NCBI GenBank assembly: GCA_032622095.1 | Contig: CP136067.1 | Coordinates: 94,726,707 to 94,790,706 of the forward strand | Source of the DNA: Siphonodentalium dalli | Lineage: Eukaryota; Mollusca; Scaphopoda; Gadilida; Siphonodentaliidae | Direction: 5' to 3' | Length of the DNA: 64,000 nucleotides | Shown here: positions 1-11,900 of the stretch, one piece after another | How the letters are laid out: every line of letters starts with the position of its first letter | Numbering within the stretch: position 1 is the first letter of the stretch | Position numbers and translations under genes: made by a program | The notes under the pieces: model-generated | Databases searched by the model: none | The model's input: only the letters and a program-made list of their open reading frames with translations | What the model was told of the DNA's origin: nothing

Positions 1-438
1 TGCGAGTTTTAGTTCACTGTCATCTGCCAAGTTGTCAACACGTGGCTTTGTTACGTTCGTGTTTGGTGATTTACATTCGTTTAATACAAGCTCTGTCTGT
101 GTAAACATTACGCGAGTTTGCCATACAGTTAATAAATCAAATTATGCTGATATATGGGTACAAATTATAGTATAAATAATCAGTATAAAGTCATAGGTTG
201 AAAATAGCGGATAACCGGTTATGATCCGGTTACACGTCGCGGTTAACCGGCTACAAAAATAGGTCAACCGTTTCATCACTAGTATGTATCACATTGGTGC
301 CAGAAACAGTCAAGTATGAATCTCATTGGTGCCAGAAACAATCATAGTGTTATTGATACAAATGGAGCATAGATGCCCTTATGAGAAAATGATGTGGCAA
401 CGAACCCCTTATTATCAAAGGCTGATGTCTAAATCATG
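1..438. other. Non-coding flank, possible hAT-like remnant and short duplication
   Basis: No exon recognised. Region 200-283 has CCGGTTA/TAACCGG-rich sequence and ends AACCGTTTCATCACTAG, resembling the ends of the hAT-like element at 31269-32589. Bases 288-350 hold two copies of CATTGGTGCCAGAAACA. Confidence 0.35.
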
Positions 439-605
439 TACAGTAATGCCCTAAATTATCAACTCCTTAACCACAGCAGAATTATGGGTAATTTTTCAGG
501 ATTTAGTCGGAAAAATGGCAACAAGCCATATTTCTGACTAAATCCTGAGAAGTTTCCCATAATTCTGCTGTGGTTAAGGAGTCAATTATTTAGGGCATTA
601 CTGTA
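439..605. mobile_element. Family D MITE (Tc1/mariner-like palindrome), copy D1
   Basis: Flanked by TA on both sides. Ends are CAGTAATGCCCTAA and its complement, and the arms (AATTATGGGTAA, GGATTTAGTCGG) are complementary across the centre. Internally shortened relative to the 213-bp copies. Confidence 0.8.
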
Positions 606-910
606 TTACAGATTTATGGAGGCACAGACTCAGTGTGTTCATTGATTAAAATGTTTTTGTTGAACAAATTCTCATTTCTTATCGAAATGCCATGTATTGA
701 TCTGAATGCCACATTGAGCTGTCCCTGAACTAAGATCAAGCTTGAAAATCACTCCCTATTTTCGGCCATGTTGGGGTTTGAACCCACGCCAACCTCATCT
801 AGCCCAGAGTGTGGTGATCTAAGTCTAATCGCATCCAAAACAATCTGCAAGTTTATTCAAGCATTCATCGTCATTACCATGCGTTAGGCCTAAAGAGGCA
901 TATATGTTCA
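606..910. other. Non-coding, tRNA-like SINE remnant on the minus strand
   Basis: Around 765-845 the minus strand reads TAGATGAGGTTGGCGTGGG followed by TTCAAACCCC, a B-box-like sequence, as in tRNA-derived SINEs. No complete tRNA fold is apparent. The TSD of the next element begins at 902. Confidence 0.3.
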
Positions 911-2279
911 TAGTCCAAGTCTTCTTGTACTAAAACCAGCTAAGATATTGGGATGGCGATGCTGGCGTTTAGTCCAAGACCGCCCTATATGCTCGCTTAT
1001 GACACGGCTTAAGCGTTAGTGACCCGCTCAAATAAAACCACAATTATATGAAATAAAATATCACAATTGCGACAATAAACGGATATTTTCCGCAGAAGAC
1101 ATGCTATTTTATCTGAAACCCACATCAGTTGTGAATTTAAAACGGTAATTTAATGCGAAAAGAGACATTTACCTCAATGTTTACAATTTTTTAAAAGTAT
1201 GCGAACTCGGTTGACCTCGCGAACTGTGTTCGGCATTTTCCGTTGAAAATATTCCGTAGATTTTGGACAACAACGCAAATTACGAAGAATTCTCCATTGT
1301 AATCGTAATTATGTGTGTCAATAAATAAAATAATAAATAGATTAATTAAACATTGAAGATATAAATGTAATACATTAAATAAATTACGGGGAATTACAAC
1401 CCTCTCAAAGTTTAAAACAGTGTAAACACAACGAGTATTAGAATAAATAATATGGTGCTACATTTCCCACATTTGGTGGACTTCGGCGAAATTAAGATAT
1501 ATACTAAGCGAACAGAGCAATATACTGCTCTTGTTAAGCACACAAAAAATCAAACAAAATTTGTATAAATTTTTAACCTTAAGTTTGAAAAGTCCCACTA
1601 AAACGGAAGAACTATATTTCGAAACTGTGTGATTCGGTTCTCCGATTATTTTATCAACACAAAAGTCAAAATGCACATGGATGAAAATCACACGCATCCA
1701 TGGCAAGTCAGACACAAGAGTTCTAATTTGCTCCAATTTTGACAAGTTGCTTGCGAAAATTGTCAACAAAACTACCGTTCTGATCCTCCATTATGTCATT
1801 AAGTTTTTAGTGCGGGAATTGTTCTGAAAGCACATAGAAAACTGGACTTTCGGGCGATCGGTTTTCGTCATTTTTGTTCGGAAAACCCGCGCTATATATA
1901 GAAACGGAAAGTAGAATTCTCAGAACAAACAGCGGATTATGCCGAACTTATTCGGACCACTTCGGCTTTCGGTTAAAACGTAAACAAACAGAGAAACAAA
2001 TCGATGTTTATGGCAATCAACCGGAATATTCTATGTGTAATTTAACATTAAAGTTAGATTATTATACACCATTGTGACCATAAGATGTAAGCCTTTCCGA
2101 TGTATATAGCATCATGTATTGATTTGCTAGGTAAATCGAGTAAAATACACCACAGATTCCCGCCACAGATCGTGGGCGTAAGTCGTGTGGTAGGATTGGT
2201 ATGCAAGCGGGCTTGGACTAAACGCCAGCATCGCCATCCCAATATCTTAGCTGGTTTTAGTACAAGAAGACTTGGACTA
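911..2279. mobile_element. MULE-like non-autonomous DNA transposon, 1.37 kb
   Basis: Terminal inverted repeats of about 78 bp (911-988 and 2202-2279) begin TAGTCCAAGTCTTCTTGTAC and differ at about one base. They are flanked by a perfect 9-bp duplication ATATGTTCA at 902-910 and 2280-2288. Long TIRs and a 9-bp TSD fit the Mutator-like superfamily. Each TIR itself contains a second TAGTCCAAG near its inner end. Short open frames inside (for example 1458-1769 on the minus strand) resemble no transposase I know, so the element is probably non-autonomous. Confidence 0.85.
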
Positions 2280-2749
2280 ATATGTTCATGACTATTTACA
2301 CGATCCTTGTCTAGGTTCTTCAGCTTAAAGACATATTATGTACTTGTTTGGATGCGTGGAACTGATAAGTTAGTATGCAGGTGCTATACCAACTGGAGTA
2401 ATGTAGCATTCTACTAATATTGCCGAAATCTCAAGCTAATCGACCGTACCACTCCAAAGAAAACATCGGCTGAACTATGCTCAATTTTAATTATTTACTA
2501 CTTGATTTGGTATGCATCTTTTGGCGATAAGCTAACGGAAATTATTTCGCCATCGACGGTTTCTGCATTTAATTAATATTGAAGAAAGACAGTGTGTGTT
2601 GTCAATTTAGATAAAATATTTGTAAAAATTACTCCTTTGAACAAGATTATTCTCCATTTCTAGTTGATCACTCTACCATCACTTTAACATCATACCAGGG
2701 TCGTTCTATATGCATTTCATATTATCATAATATTTATAATGTGTTCCAG
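2280..2749. other. Intron sequence upstream of exon 1
   Basis: AT-rich intron with ordinary polypyrimidine stretch before the exon 1 acceptor. Part of it (ATGTACTTG..GGATGCGTGGAACTGATAAG, about 2338-2480) recurs at about 3061-3170 and 5735-5850, so it belongs to an uncharacterised dispersed repeat. Confidence 0.5.
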
Positions 2750-2905
2750 GCTAAGAAGAACGGCCTTGAAATGAATCCCACCGATGCGACGGAATTAGAT
2801 CGACTATCACAAGATCTGGGCGTGCTGCAGAAACAGCTTGATCAACTCCGTAAACAGAATCGTCAACATCAAATGGTTATCCAGGATTACAGATCCAAGT
2901 TCCAG
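2750..2905 (+). CDS. KMT2C/D: KMT2C/D exon 1 of window: coiled coil
   Basis: Fifty-two codons, phase 0 at both ends, with acceptor TTCCAG and donor CAG/GTATTT. The peptide contains [16 protein letters not shown] followed by a VIQDYRSK tail. It is a heptad-rich helix matching the coiled coil that precedes the Gln/Pro-rich region in KMT2C/D proteins. The upstream exon that splices to it is outside the window or not recognisable. A partial copy of the exon's 3' end and donor lies just downstream at 2952-2990. Confidence 0.85.
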
Positions 2906-5900
2906 GTATTTGCATGACAAAAAATTTAACATTAACAATAATTATCAACATTAAATGGTCATCCAGGATTACAGATCTAAGTTCCAGGTATTGGCACACG
3001 GGCTTCTCATTAATTAAGAAAACAAGTAAACAATATAAATAACAAAAATAACAATTAAAGACATATTATGGACTTGTCCGGGTGCGCGAAACTGATAAGT
3101 TAGTACTCAGGCGATATGGCAACCTGATGAATGTAGCATTCTGTTAACATTATCAAAAATATTTACATCTCGAATCGGGATGCTATAAACTAACGCAAAT
3201 GATTTTGCCATCAAGGGTCATTGCATTTAATTAATATATAAGAATTAAATTAAATTTTGATTACTATTTGTAGAAAATACATACTTTGGGAAAGATTATT
3301 CTCAATTTCTATATGATCACCATACCTAATTGTTTCAGATCACTTAACCCTTTACCCAACAAACCGGCCAAAAACGGCCAAATAAAGCTGCAACAGCCTA
3401 AATTATCTTGGGTCTGTCTCAATAAAACCATATAAATATGGATATCATTGGAACCGGCTCATTGACCACATTGTGATGGTTACAGTTATGCCCTGTGCCA
3501 ATGCATTCTATTATATATGCGAGTCGACCATAGGTCGCCTCGCATATATAAGAGAATGCATTGGCCTAAAAAAAATCCTTTTTTTACCATTTTTTCTTAC
3601 ATTCTTTAACAATTTTATAATTTTTAATGTGTTAAGCCAATGCATACATAAGAGAATGCATTGGCACAGGGTCGTTCTGTTGGGTAAAGGGTTAAAACAC
3701 TTTAACTTTAACAAATGCATCATTATTGATATAATGTTTTTCAAGGGGGGATCACTATTTCGAATACGTCCTCACTTCTGACGGCCATAATTGACAAACG
3801 CCTGAACCAATTTCTAAAATTTCAATGCCAATCACTCGAGTAAAAGCTATATTTTACAAATCCTGTACACAATTCTAGGTTAAGCTATTTGAAAACTCAT
3901 AACATAGATGATGAACAAAATATTCATTCAGAGCCCCTGCTAGATGGACAGACTTTACTACTGGAGAAAAAACACTTTCGATTCCATACTCAGAAATTTG
4001 CCGATAAAAATACCCACGTTTTGTACAAAACCTCTTTATGTATATTATTTTTTTCCCCTTCTGCATCTACTTTTTTTCAACTCAAATGTTCTTAAACAAT
4101 GCTATTTTACTGGTGTGGCCAAACTGGCAAGCCTGCAAATAGTGTGTCTGTCATTTGCAGAATGAGGTCCCCAGAGGGTGAATTTAGTGGCACTATCCCG
4201 CATAGTGGGCAGGCATCACCATATTCCCTCTCTGGGGACCTCATTATGTTTAGGCCTCAACTTCTATGGATCAGATTGAAGTTCCCCAATTGAACTAGTG
4301 ATGTTCACCCATTAGTTCTCTTGATTATGCATTTTATCTTCTGCAAATTAGGGGGATAAGGAAACTTCCCAGAAAGGAAAAAGTAACTAAAAACATTGTT
4401 AATATGAGACTAGTTACTTCCCAGAAGATGAGGCCTAAGCAGAATGAGGTCCCCAGAGGGTGAATTTATTGATGCTATCCCCCTGTGCGTAAATTTACCC
4501 TCTGGGGACCTCATTCTGCTAATGACAGATGCACTATTTGCAGGATTGCTAACAGGTTGTCCAAATTAACTTGATTTTCAGGACCGCTTCCCCCAGATGT
4601 CTCCACAGGTTCCGTCACCACAAATGGGCGGCGGCGGCTTCTCACCTCAACAGATATCCCCTCGTCAGATGTCTCCCCAACATTCACCGGGAGGGATGTC
4701 CGGAACTCCGCCCCAAGGTCAGACATCAACGGTGTCGATGGAGAGTGCCACACAGTCAGCGTCACCTAGGATGGTGACGAGCGGCGCCTCCAAACGACTC
4801 ACGCCACAAGCGAGGCTGGAGTATGAAGCTTTTATTCAGAACAAACTGAGAATGGCCAGCAGGATGCCAACAACCATATTAGCTGTGAGTAAAGGTTGAA
4901 GGTTTCCTATTAAATAACCATATTAGCTGTGAGTAAAGGTCGAAGGTTACCAATAAAACAACCATATTAGCTGTGAGTAAAGGTCGAAGGTTAACTATAT
5001 AACAACCATATTAGCTGTGAGTAAAGGTCGAAGGTTACCTATATAACAACCATATTAGCTGTGAGTAAAGATCGAAGGTTACCTATATAACAACAATAGT
5101 AGCTGTGAGTAAGGTCGAAGGTTACCTATAAAACAACCATATTAGCTGTGAGTAAAGGTCGAAGGGGTTATCTATAAAACAACCATATAAGCTGTGAGTA
5201 AAGTTCAAAGGTGACCTATAAAACAATCATATTAGCTGTGAGTAAAGGTTGAATGTGACCTTTAAAACAACCCTATTAGATGCGAGTTCATTCTTAAACA
5301 AGCATATTAGCTGTGAGTTCAATCTTAAAGCCAACAACCATATTGGATGCGAGTTCATTCTTAACAACCATATTAGCTGTGAGTTCATTCTTAACAAGCA
5401 CAAGCCTGCAAATAATGTGTCTGTCATTTGAAGAATGAGGTCCCCAGAGGGTGAATTTAGTGATGCTATCCTGCTGTGGGCTAGCATCACCAAATTCACC
5501 CTCTGGGGACTTAATATGCTTAGGCCTCATCTTCTGGGAATTATCTATAGTCAGAACTGGATTGCATGAAATTTGGTGTATGAGTTTACTATTCCAAAAT
5601 ACAGGTCAAGTTCAAATTTGGATTCCGCCTGCCAATTTTCAACAAGTAATGGCCCTTTGTTGGAATTACCACGGGTGTATTTTGCCACGCCCTAGTGATG
5701 TTTTTGTTTTATATTGGCCTAAAACAGACTGTTTAAGACAGATTATGGACTTGTTCGGGTGTGTGAAACTGATAAGTTAGTATTCATGCGTCATGCCAAC
5801 TGGAGGAATGAAGCATTCTACTAACATGGTCGAATATCTCGAGCAAATCGACCATACCACTCGATAGAAAACATCATCCGAACTACGCACAATTGTAAAT

Positions 5901-8900
5901 ATTTACTTCTCGATTCAGGATGTAACTATTGGAAATAAACTATCAAAAATGATTTTGACATCAAGAGTCACTGCGTTTAATTAATATTTAAGAATAATGG
6001 CGTGTGTTGTCAATTTGGATATAATATTTATAAAATTAACTACTTTGAGTAAGATTACATTACTATTTGATCACCATACTGTTTCACATCACTTAATTCA
6101 CTTTAAACTTTTCAGGACAACAATCCATTCAGCGAGGATTTTCAGAACCGAGAGAGAATGGATAAAATAAGAGAGCAAACGTTGCCGGTGTCAACGCCTC
6201 CACGACCTCCCCTACCCCAGCAGTCGTCTCCGCAGACCACACCTACATCTAGAATTGAGGGCCAAGCTCCTCCTCCTCCTCCTCCTGTTTCTGTACCACC
6301 AGGTAAAATAAAGTTAATGAAACTTATGTGGAAGCCTGAATTTAGCGTGTCTGTCATTTGCAAATTGAGGTCCCCAGAGGGTGTATTTAGTGATGCTACT
6401 CCTCACAGTGGACTAGCATCACTAAATTTACCCACTGGGGACCTCATTCTGCTTAGGCCTCATCTTCTCTGGAAAGTTTCTTTATTATCAAGTTTCTATA
6501 GAAACTTCTTCATATAGATTCTATTTCTTTTTTAGTTTAGTTTCTCTATATCTCGAAATTGGCTGATGACACATTGCATAATTGAGGTTCCCAATGGTGT
6601 ACATCACAATATTCACCATTTGGGAACTTCAATCTGAGTCTATGTCTCCCATAGCAGATGAGGCTGTGCAGAATGCGGTCCCCAGAGGGTGAATCTGTTG
6701 ACAAGAGCCCGCTATGATAGATAGCGTTACTAAATTCACCCTCTGGGGATCTCATTCTGCAAATGACAGGCACTCTAAACTCAGGCTTGAATGAAACTTA
6801 ATGGATTATTATCCAGAGTGAGATCAAGTTAACCATTTCTATACTCATACGAAATAGATAGATAATTTTGGGTTTGAATGAACCATGTTCGTTAAAGTGA
6901 GAAACACAGCTGAAAGAAATGGAACCCATTTTTATTTAACCCTCTCATGATGGGATCTGCGCTGGCACAGCATTAAAGATCCAATGCCAGGGCATTCTCT
7001 TATATATGCGATTCTCCCATATATAAGAGAATGCACTGGCTTACAAGGTCAAGGTAAATATTGTTAGGCCAATTCATTCTTATATATGTGAGATTCCCTT
7101 TGCGAGACTCGCATATATAAGAGAATGCATTTACACAGGTTTTTCCAAAAATTTCAGGAAGATCCAGTCATGGAAGGGTTAAGCTATAAAGACAAATCTG
7201 TAACTGTAGTTTATAGATTTAGCTTTTCTTTTTTTATCAATTTGTTGCAGGTTTTATGCCACCGAGACCAATGTTTGATCCCAACCCACGCCTCCCGGGA
7301 CTTCCCGGTCCCCCAGGTCCATTGCCGATGCCACCACAGGCTGGACCTGCTGGAGTGCCAATGCCACCTGGTCCACATGGAGTGCCGCAGCGACCGTTTT
7401 TACCTCCCAACCAGGGTCCACCACCCATGGGATTTCAGCCAGGTATGATTTAGTTATTTACTTGTTGCTGTCCAGAGAAAGCAAGTATCGGTATTAGTTT
7501 AAAAGCTCTTTGTTTTAGCCCGAAATGAGAGCATTGTAGTGTCATAATAGTATAAAATGTATATTTTTGACAAATAAAACAGAAGTCTATCACTGAAAAT
7601 CATAGATATTATTTTTAATACTAGATCATGCCATGAATCTCATATTCCACCAGTACAAAACCTGGGAACTTTTTGAAGTTTTGACAGGGAACCTTATAAA
7701 GTCGAAAAAAATAACACAGGGAATGTATGTCTTAGTTATTACCTGTTCCTTAATAATGTACTTCACTGTAGGTAAATGTCACAACTCGAAATTACACATC
7801 TGATACCTATGTTATAATACTTGTTTTGTTTACAGAATAATTGCAAAAATGAAAAGATTGTGTTGATATTTCTTATGTCCAATACAAATATTTGACTTAA
7901 AGGCCAACTTAATTTTCAAATGCCCAGATAACATTATACACAACATATTCTATATTATATACCATTTGGAAGAGGAACCAAAAATATATATATATTCCAC
8001 CAGAACACGGAACATCTGTGGGCTATGAGTGTCCACCAAGTGATAGAGATTTGTCAGATTCATTCCAAGACATTGCCCGTTGTCAACCCAGAATGCATCA
8101 GAATTCAAACTAAGAGATAAGGTTATTCCCCTTCCATTGAGAATAATAGACTTTACAGTACAGTCCGGATCAAAATTAAGCACAGAACACACCTTGGTAG
8201 ATCGATAAAAACAAGTTCCCTGTTTATTCGACTGGATCAGTTGATAATACAATGTTTTGGAGATTCCTCTTTCAAATTGTATATAATGTGGAATGTGTTG
8301 TATATAATGTGATCTGGTGATTCGAAAATTAAATGGGCCTTTAACCCTTTACCCAACAAACCGGCCAAAACCGGCCAAATAAAGCTTCAACAGCCTAAAT
8401 TATCTTGGGCCTGTCTCAATAAAACCATACAAATATGGATATCATTGGAACCGGCTCCTTGACCACATTGTGATAGTTACAGTTATGCCCTGTGCCAATG
8501 CATTCTCTTATATATGTGAGTTGACCATAGGTCGCCTCGCATATATAAGAGAATGCATTGGCCTAAAAAAAATCTTTTTTCTTTTTTTAACACTTTTTAC
8601 CATTTTTTCTTACATTCTTTAACAATTTTATAATTTTGAATGTGTTAAGCCAATGCATTCTCTTATATATGCGAGGCGACCTATGGTCGACTCGCATATA
8701 TAAGAGAATGCATTGGCACAGGGCCCTTCTGTTGGGTAAAGGGTTAATATCAAGGAAAAGGGCTGTTTCTGAGAACATAGGTTTTTAAAAGTGTTATTTT
8801 GATCACTGTGTGTAGCTGCATGTTTTATATTTTATTAATATTGTAGTCCACTTTAACTTTGGTACAGGAATTAATATCATAGCCACTGTTAGGAATTCAA

Positions 8901-11900
8901 TGCTTGAAAACAGTTAAATGTTTAAAACTTTTGTGAGAGTATATTTAACTCATTCCATACTAAATACTCATTGATGAGTAGTTCCGTTTGGAAATTTTTA
9001 GAAAATCAGTTCAACAAAACGTCCTTTGGTCGATTGTTGAACTTATAATTGAACATTTGCCTCCAGTGAATATGAATCCTTCTGCACTTGTAAAATCTTT
9101 TCGTTTGTCTGGCATCTGTTTTTATTTCCTGAACATCCCTACAAATGAATAATAGACCACTCTAATGTGTACTTTTATAAGTGAATGGGAGAATCCATTT
9201 AGTATGGAACGGGTTAAAGATGTGGTCTCTCTCTCTCTTGTATGTTTCATAACCAGAGCCAGGCTTGATTGAGCCCATCAGCTCCAGTTGAGGGTAGTCA
9301 GAAGTGTAAAACATACAAGAGAAAGAGAGACCGCCATTCAGAATTATTCTTTTTCTATTTATACTACCGTTTTTTTTAAATGGGACATAATATGTTATTG
9401 GTCTGTCTGCTGTCTATCCGTCCTTTCACTTTGGTTTCTGGATGATAGTCTCAACTGTATGGAATGAAATTTGGTATGTGGGTTTACTAGCACAAAATAC
9501 AAGTCAAGTTTAAATTTCACCAAAGTTATGGCTATTTGTTGTAATTTCCACATGCATATTTTGCCATGCCTTAGAGATGCTCTTGTTAAACTAATAAAAA
9601 ATGCCAGGATAAATTTTTTCATAAAAAATTCTACTGTTGGTAGTGTTGACCAGAAAGATATTTAACAGTTCGAGTGCCCGCTCCTTTTCAATTACATTCA
9701 AAAAGTACGAGTTAACTCGTAGTTGGCACTCAACATATTAAATTGTGTCATCTTCGATCTGATGAGTGTAATTATGGTATGGATTTGTGATATGGATTAT
9801 AGTTTGTAGAGTAATATGTAGATGGGATGTGCTTAACAAGCCTGAGTTTAGTGTGCCTGTCATTTGCAGAATGAGGAGTCCAGAAGGTGAATTTAGTGAC
9901 GCTATCACGCACGGCTGTCTAGCATCACCAAATACACCTTCTGGGAACCTCATTCTGCTTAGGCTTCAACTGCTATGGGGAGACCTAGGATCAGATTAAA
10001 GTTCCTCAGTTGAAGTTGGTGATGTTCACCTATTAGTCACCTCGATTATGCATTTTATCTTTTGCAAATTAATTAAGGGATATAGAAACTTAACAGAAGG
10101 GAAAAAGTAACCAAAAACAATGTTAATTTGAGACTATACATACTTCCCAGAAGAGGAGGCCTAAGCAGAATGTGGTCACCAGAGGGTGAATTTAGTGATG
10201 CTAGCCCACTATGCGGGATAGCATCACTAAATCTACCCTCTGGGGACCCGATTCTGCAAATGACAGACACACTATTACAAGGCTTGGTGCGTAATGCTTT
10301 GCTATATTCTGTTTTAGTGTAACTTATGAATTCTGTTTTAACCCTTTACCCAACAAACCGGCCAAAACCGGCCAAATAAAGCTTCAACAGCCTAAAATAT
10401 CTTCGGTCTGTCTCAATATAACCATACACATATGGATATCATTGGAACCGGCTCCTTGACCACATTGTGATAGTTACAGTTATGCCCTGTGCCAATGCAT
10501 TCTCTTATATATGCGAGTCGACCATAGGTCGCCTCGCATATATAAGAGAATGCATTGGCCTAAAAAAAATCTTTTTTTAACACTTTTTACCATTTTTTCT
10601 TACATTCTTTAACAATTTTATAATTTTTAATGTGTTAAGCCAATGCATTCTCTTATATATGCGAGGCGACCTATGGTCGACTCGCATATATAAGAGAATG
10701 CATTGGCACAGGGCCGTTCTGTTGGGTAAAGGGTTAAGAGGTGTTTTATGGATGTATTATGCTTGATATTTCTGTTAAATTTTATTGTGCTAGATATTGA
10801 GATATTTAGCTAGTCAGGTCTTACTTTACCCTTTCCATGCCAGGGCAGACCAGTCTGCAGATTTTAGCCAAAGATTTTTTTCTTCTTTTTAATAATTTTA
10901 TTGGCTAGATTCTGTTATATTTGTATAAATGTTATTTCACGTTAAAGTCAAATGGTGATTTGCACACCGTGAGCTAGCATCACCAAATTCACCTTCTGGT
11001 GACCTCATTCTGCTTTAGACCTTGCATCAGATTGAAGTTCCCCAGTTGAATTTGGTGATGTTCACCCATTACTAGTCACCTCTATTTTGCATTTTATCTT
11101 CTGCAAATTAGGGAATATAGATACTGAAGAGAAGGGAAGAAGTAACTAAAAACCATGTAAATTTGAGAATATAGATACTTCCCAGAAGATGAGGCCTAAG
11201 CAGAATGAGGTTCCCAGAGGGTTGATTCGGTGACTTTAGACCTCAGTGCGGGATAGAGTCACTAAATTCACCCTCTGGGGACCTCATTCTGGAAATGACA
11301 GACACACTATTTGCAGACTTGAGCTTATCTAATTGGACGTCGTAATGAAAGGGTTGAGCTTGATTTAAATGGGCACTGTACCCTAAAAACGGCCATTTAA
11401 GGGACCATCTCCTTTTATACTCAACAGAATATATGCAACAAATGAATGAATTGAGCTGAGCCATGGATGAGTGCAAAATACACTCATGTGCTTTATGAAC
11501 GATGCAAATAACATGGTAATTATAATGAAAATGGCTGGAGTCATAAATTCATTTTCATTATAATTACCATGTTATTGGCATCGTTCATAAAGCACACGAG
11601 TGTATTTTGCAGTAATTCATGGCTCAAATTCATTCATATGTTGCATATATTCTGTTGAGTATAAAAGGAGATGGTCCCATAAATGGCCAGATTTAGTGTT
11701 CAGTACCCCTTTAATCATAAAAATCAAGCTTAATACAGACATGACTAGCTTAAATATTTTGTTGCTCACTATTTATGTAGTCTGCTTGTTTATTAACCCT
11801 TTCAGTGCTAAGTCCGATTTTTGTATCAACCCATATTTCCTTGATCATTTTTCAAATTTATTGATTATAATAATGTGATACATTGATGATCAATGTATCA

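Noticed and set aside
765-845. tRNA gene on the minus strand
   Set aside because: A B-box-like GGTTCAAACCCC is present, but I could not fold an acceptor stem or cloverleaf, so it is at best a SINE remnant.
1458-1769. Transposase gene in the MULE-like element
   Set aside because: The 103-codon minus-strand frame lacks any motif I recognise and is far shorter than a MULE transposase.
3473-3781. Recurring open frames of the form [23 protein letters not shown]
   Set aside because: These recur at every family B element (3473, 15782, 17086, 53869, 62064 and others) and are translations of the palindromic hairpin, not genes.
4099-4293. Recurring open frames containing [16 protein letters not shown]
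   Set aside because: Translations of the family A hairpin (CAGAATGAGGTCCCCAGAGG), found wherever the MITE occurs.
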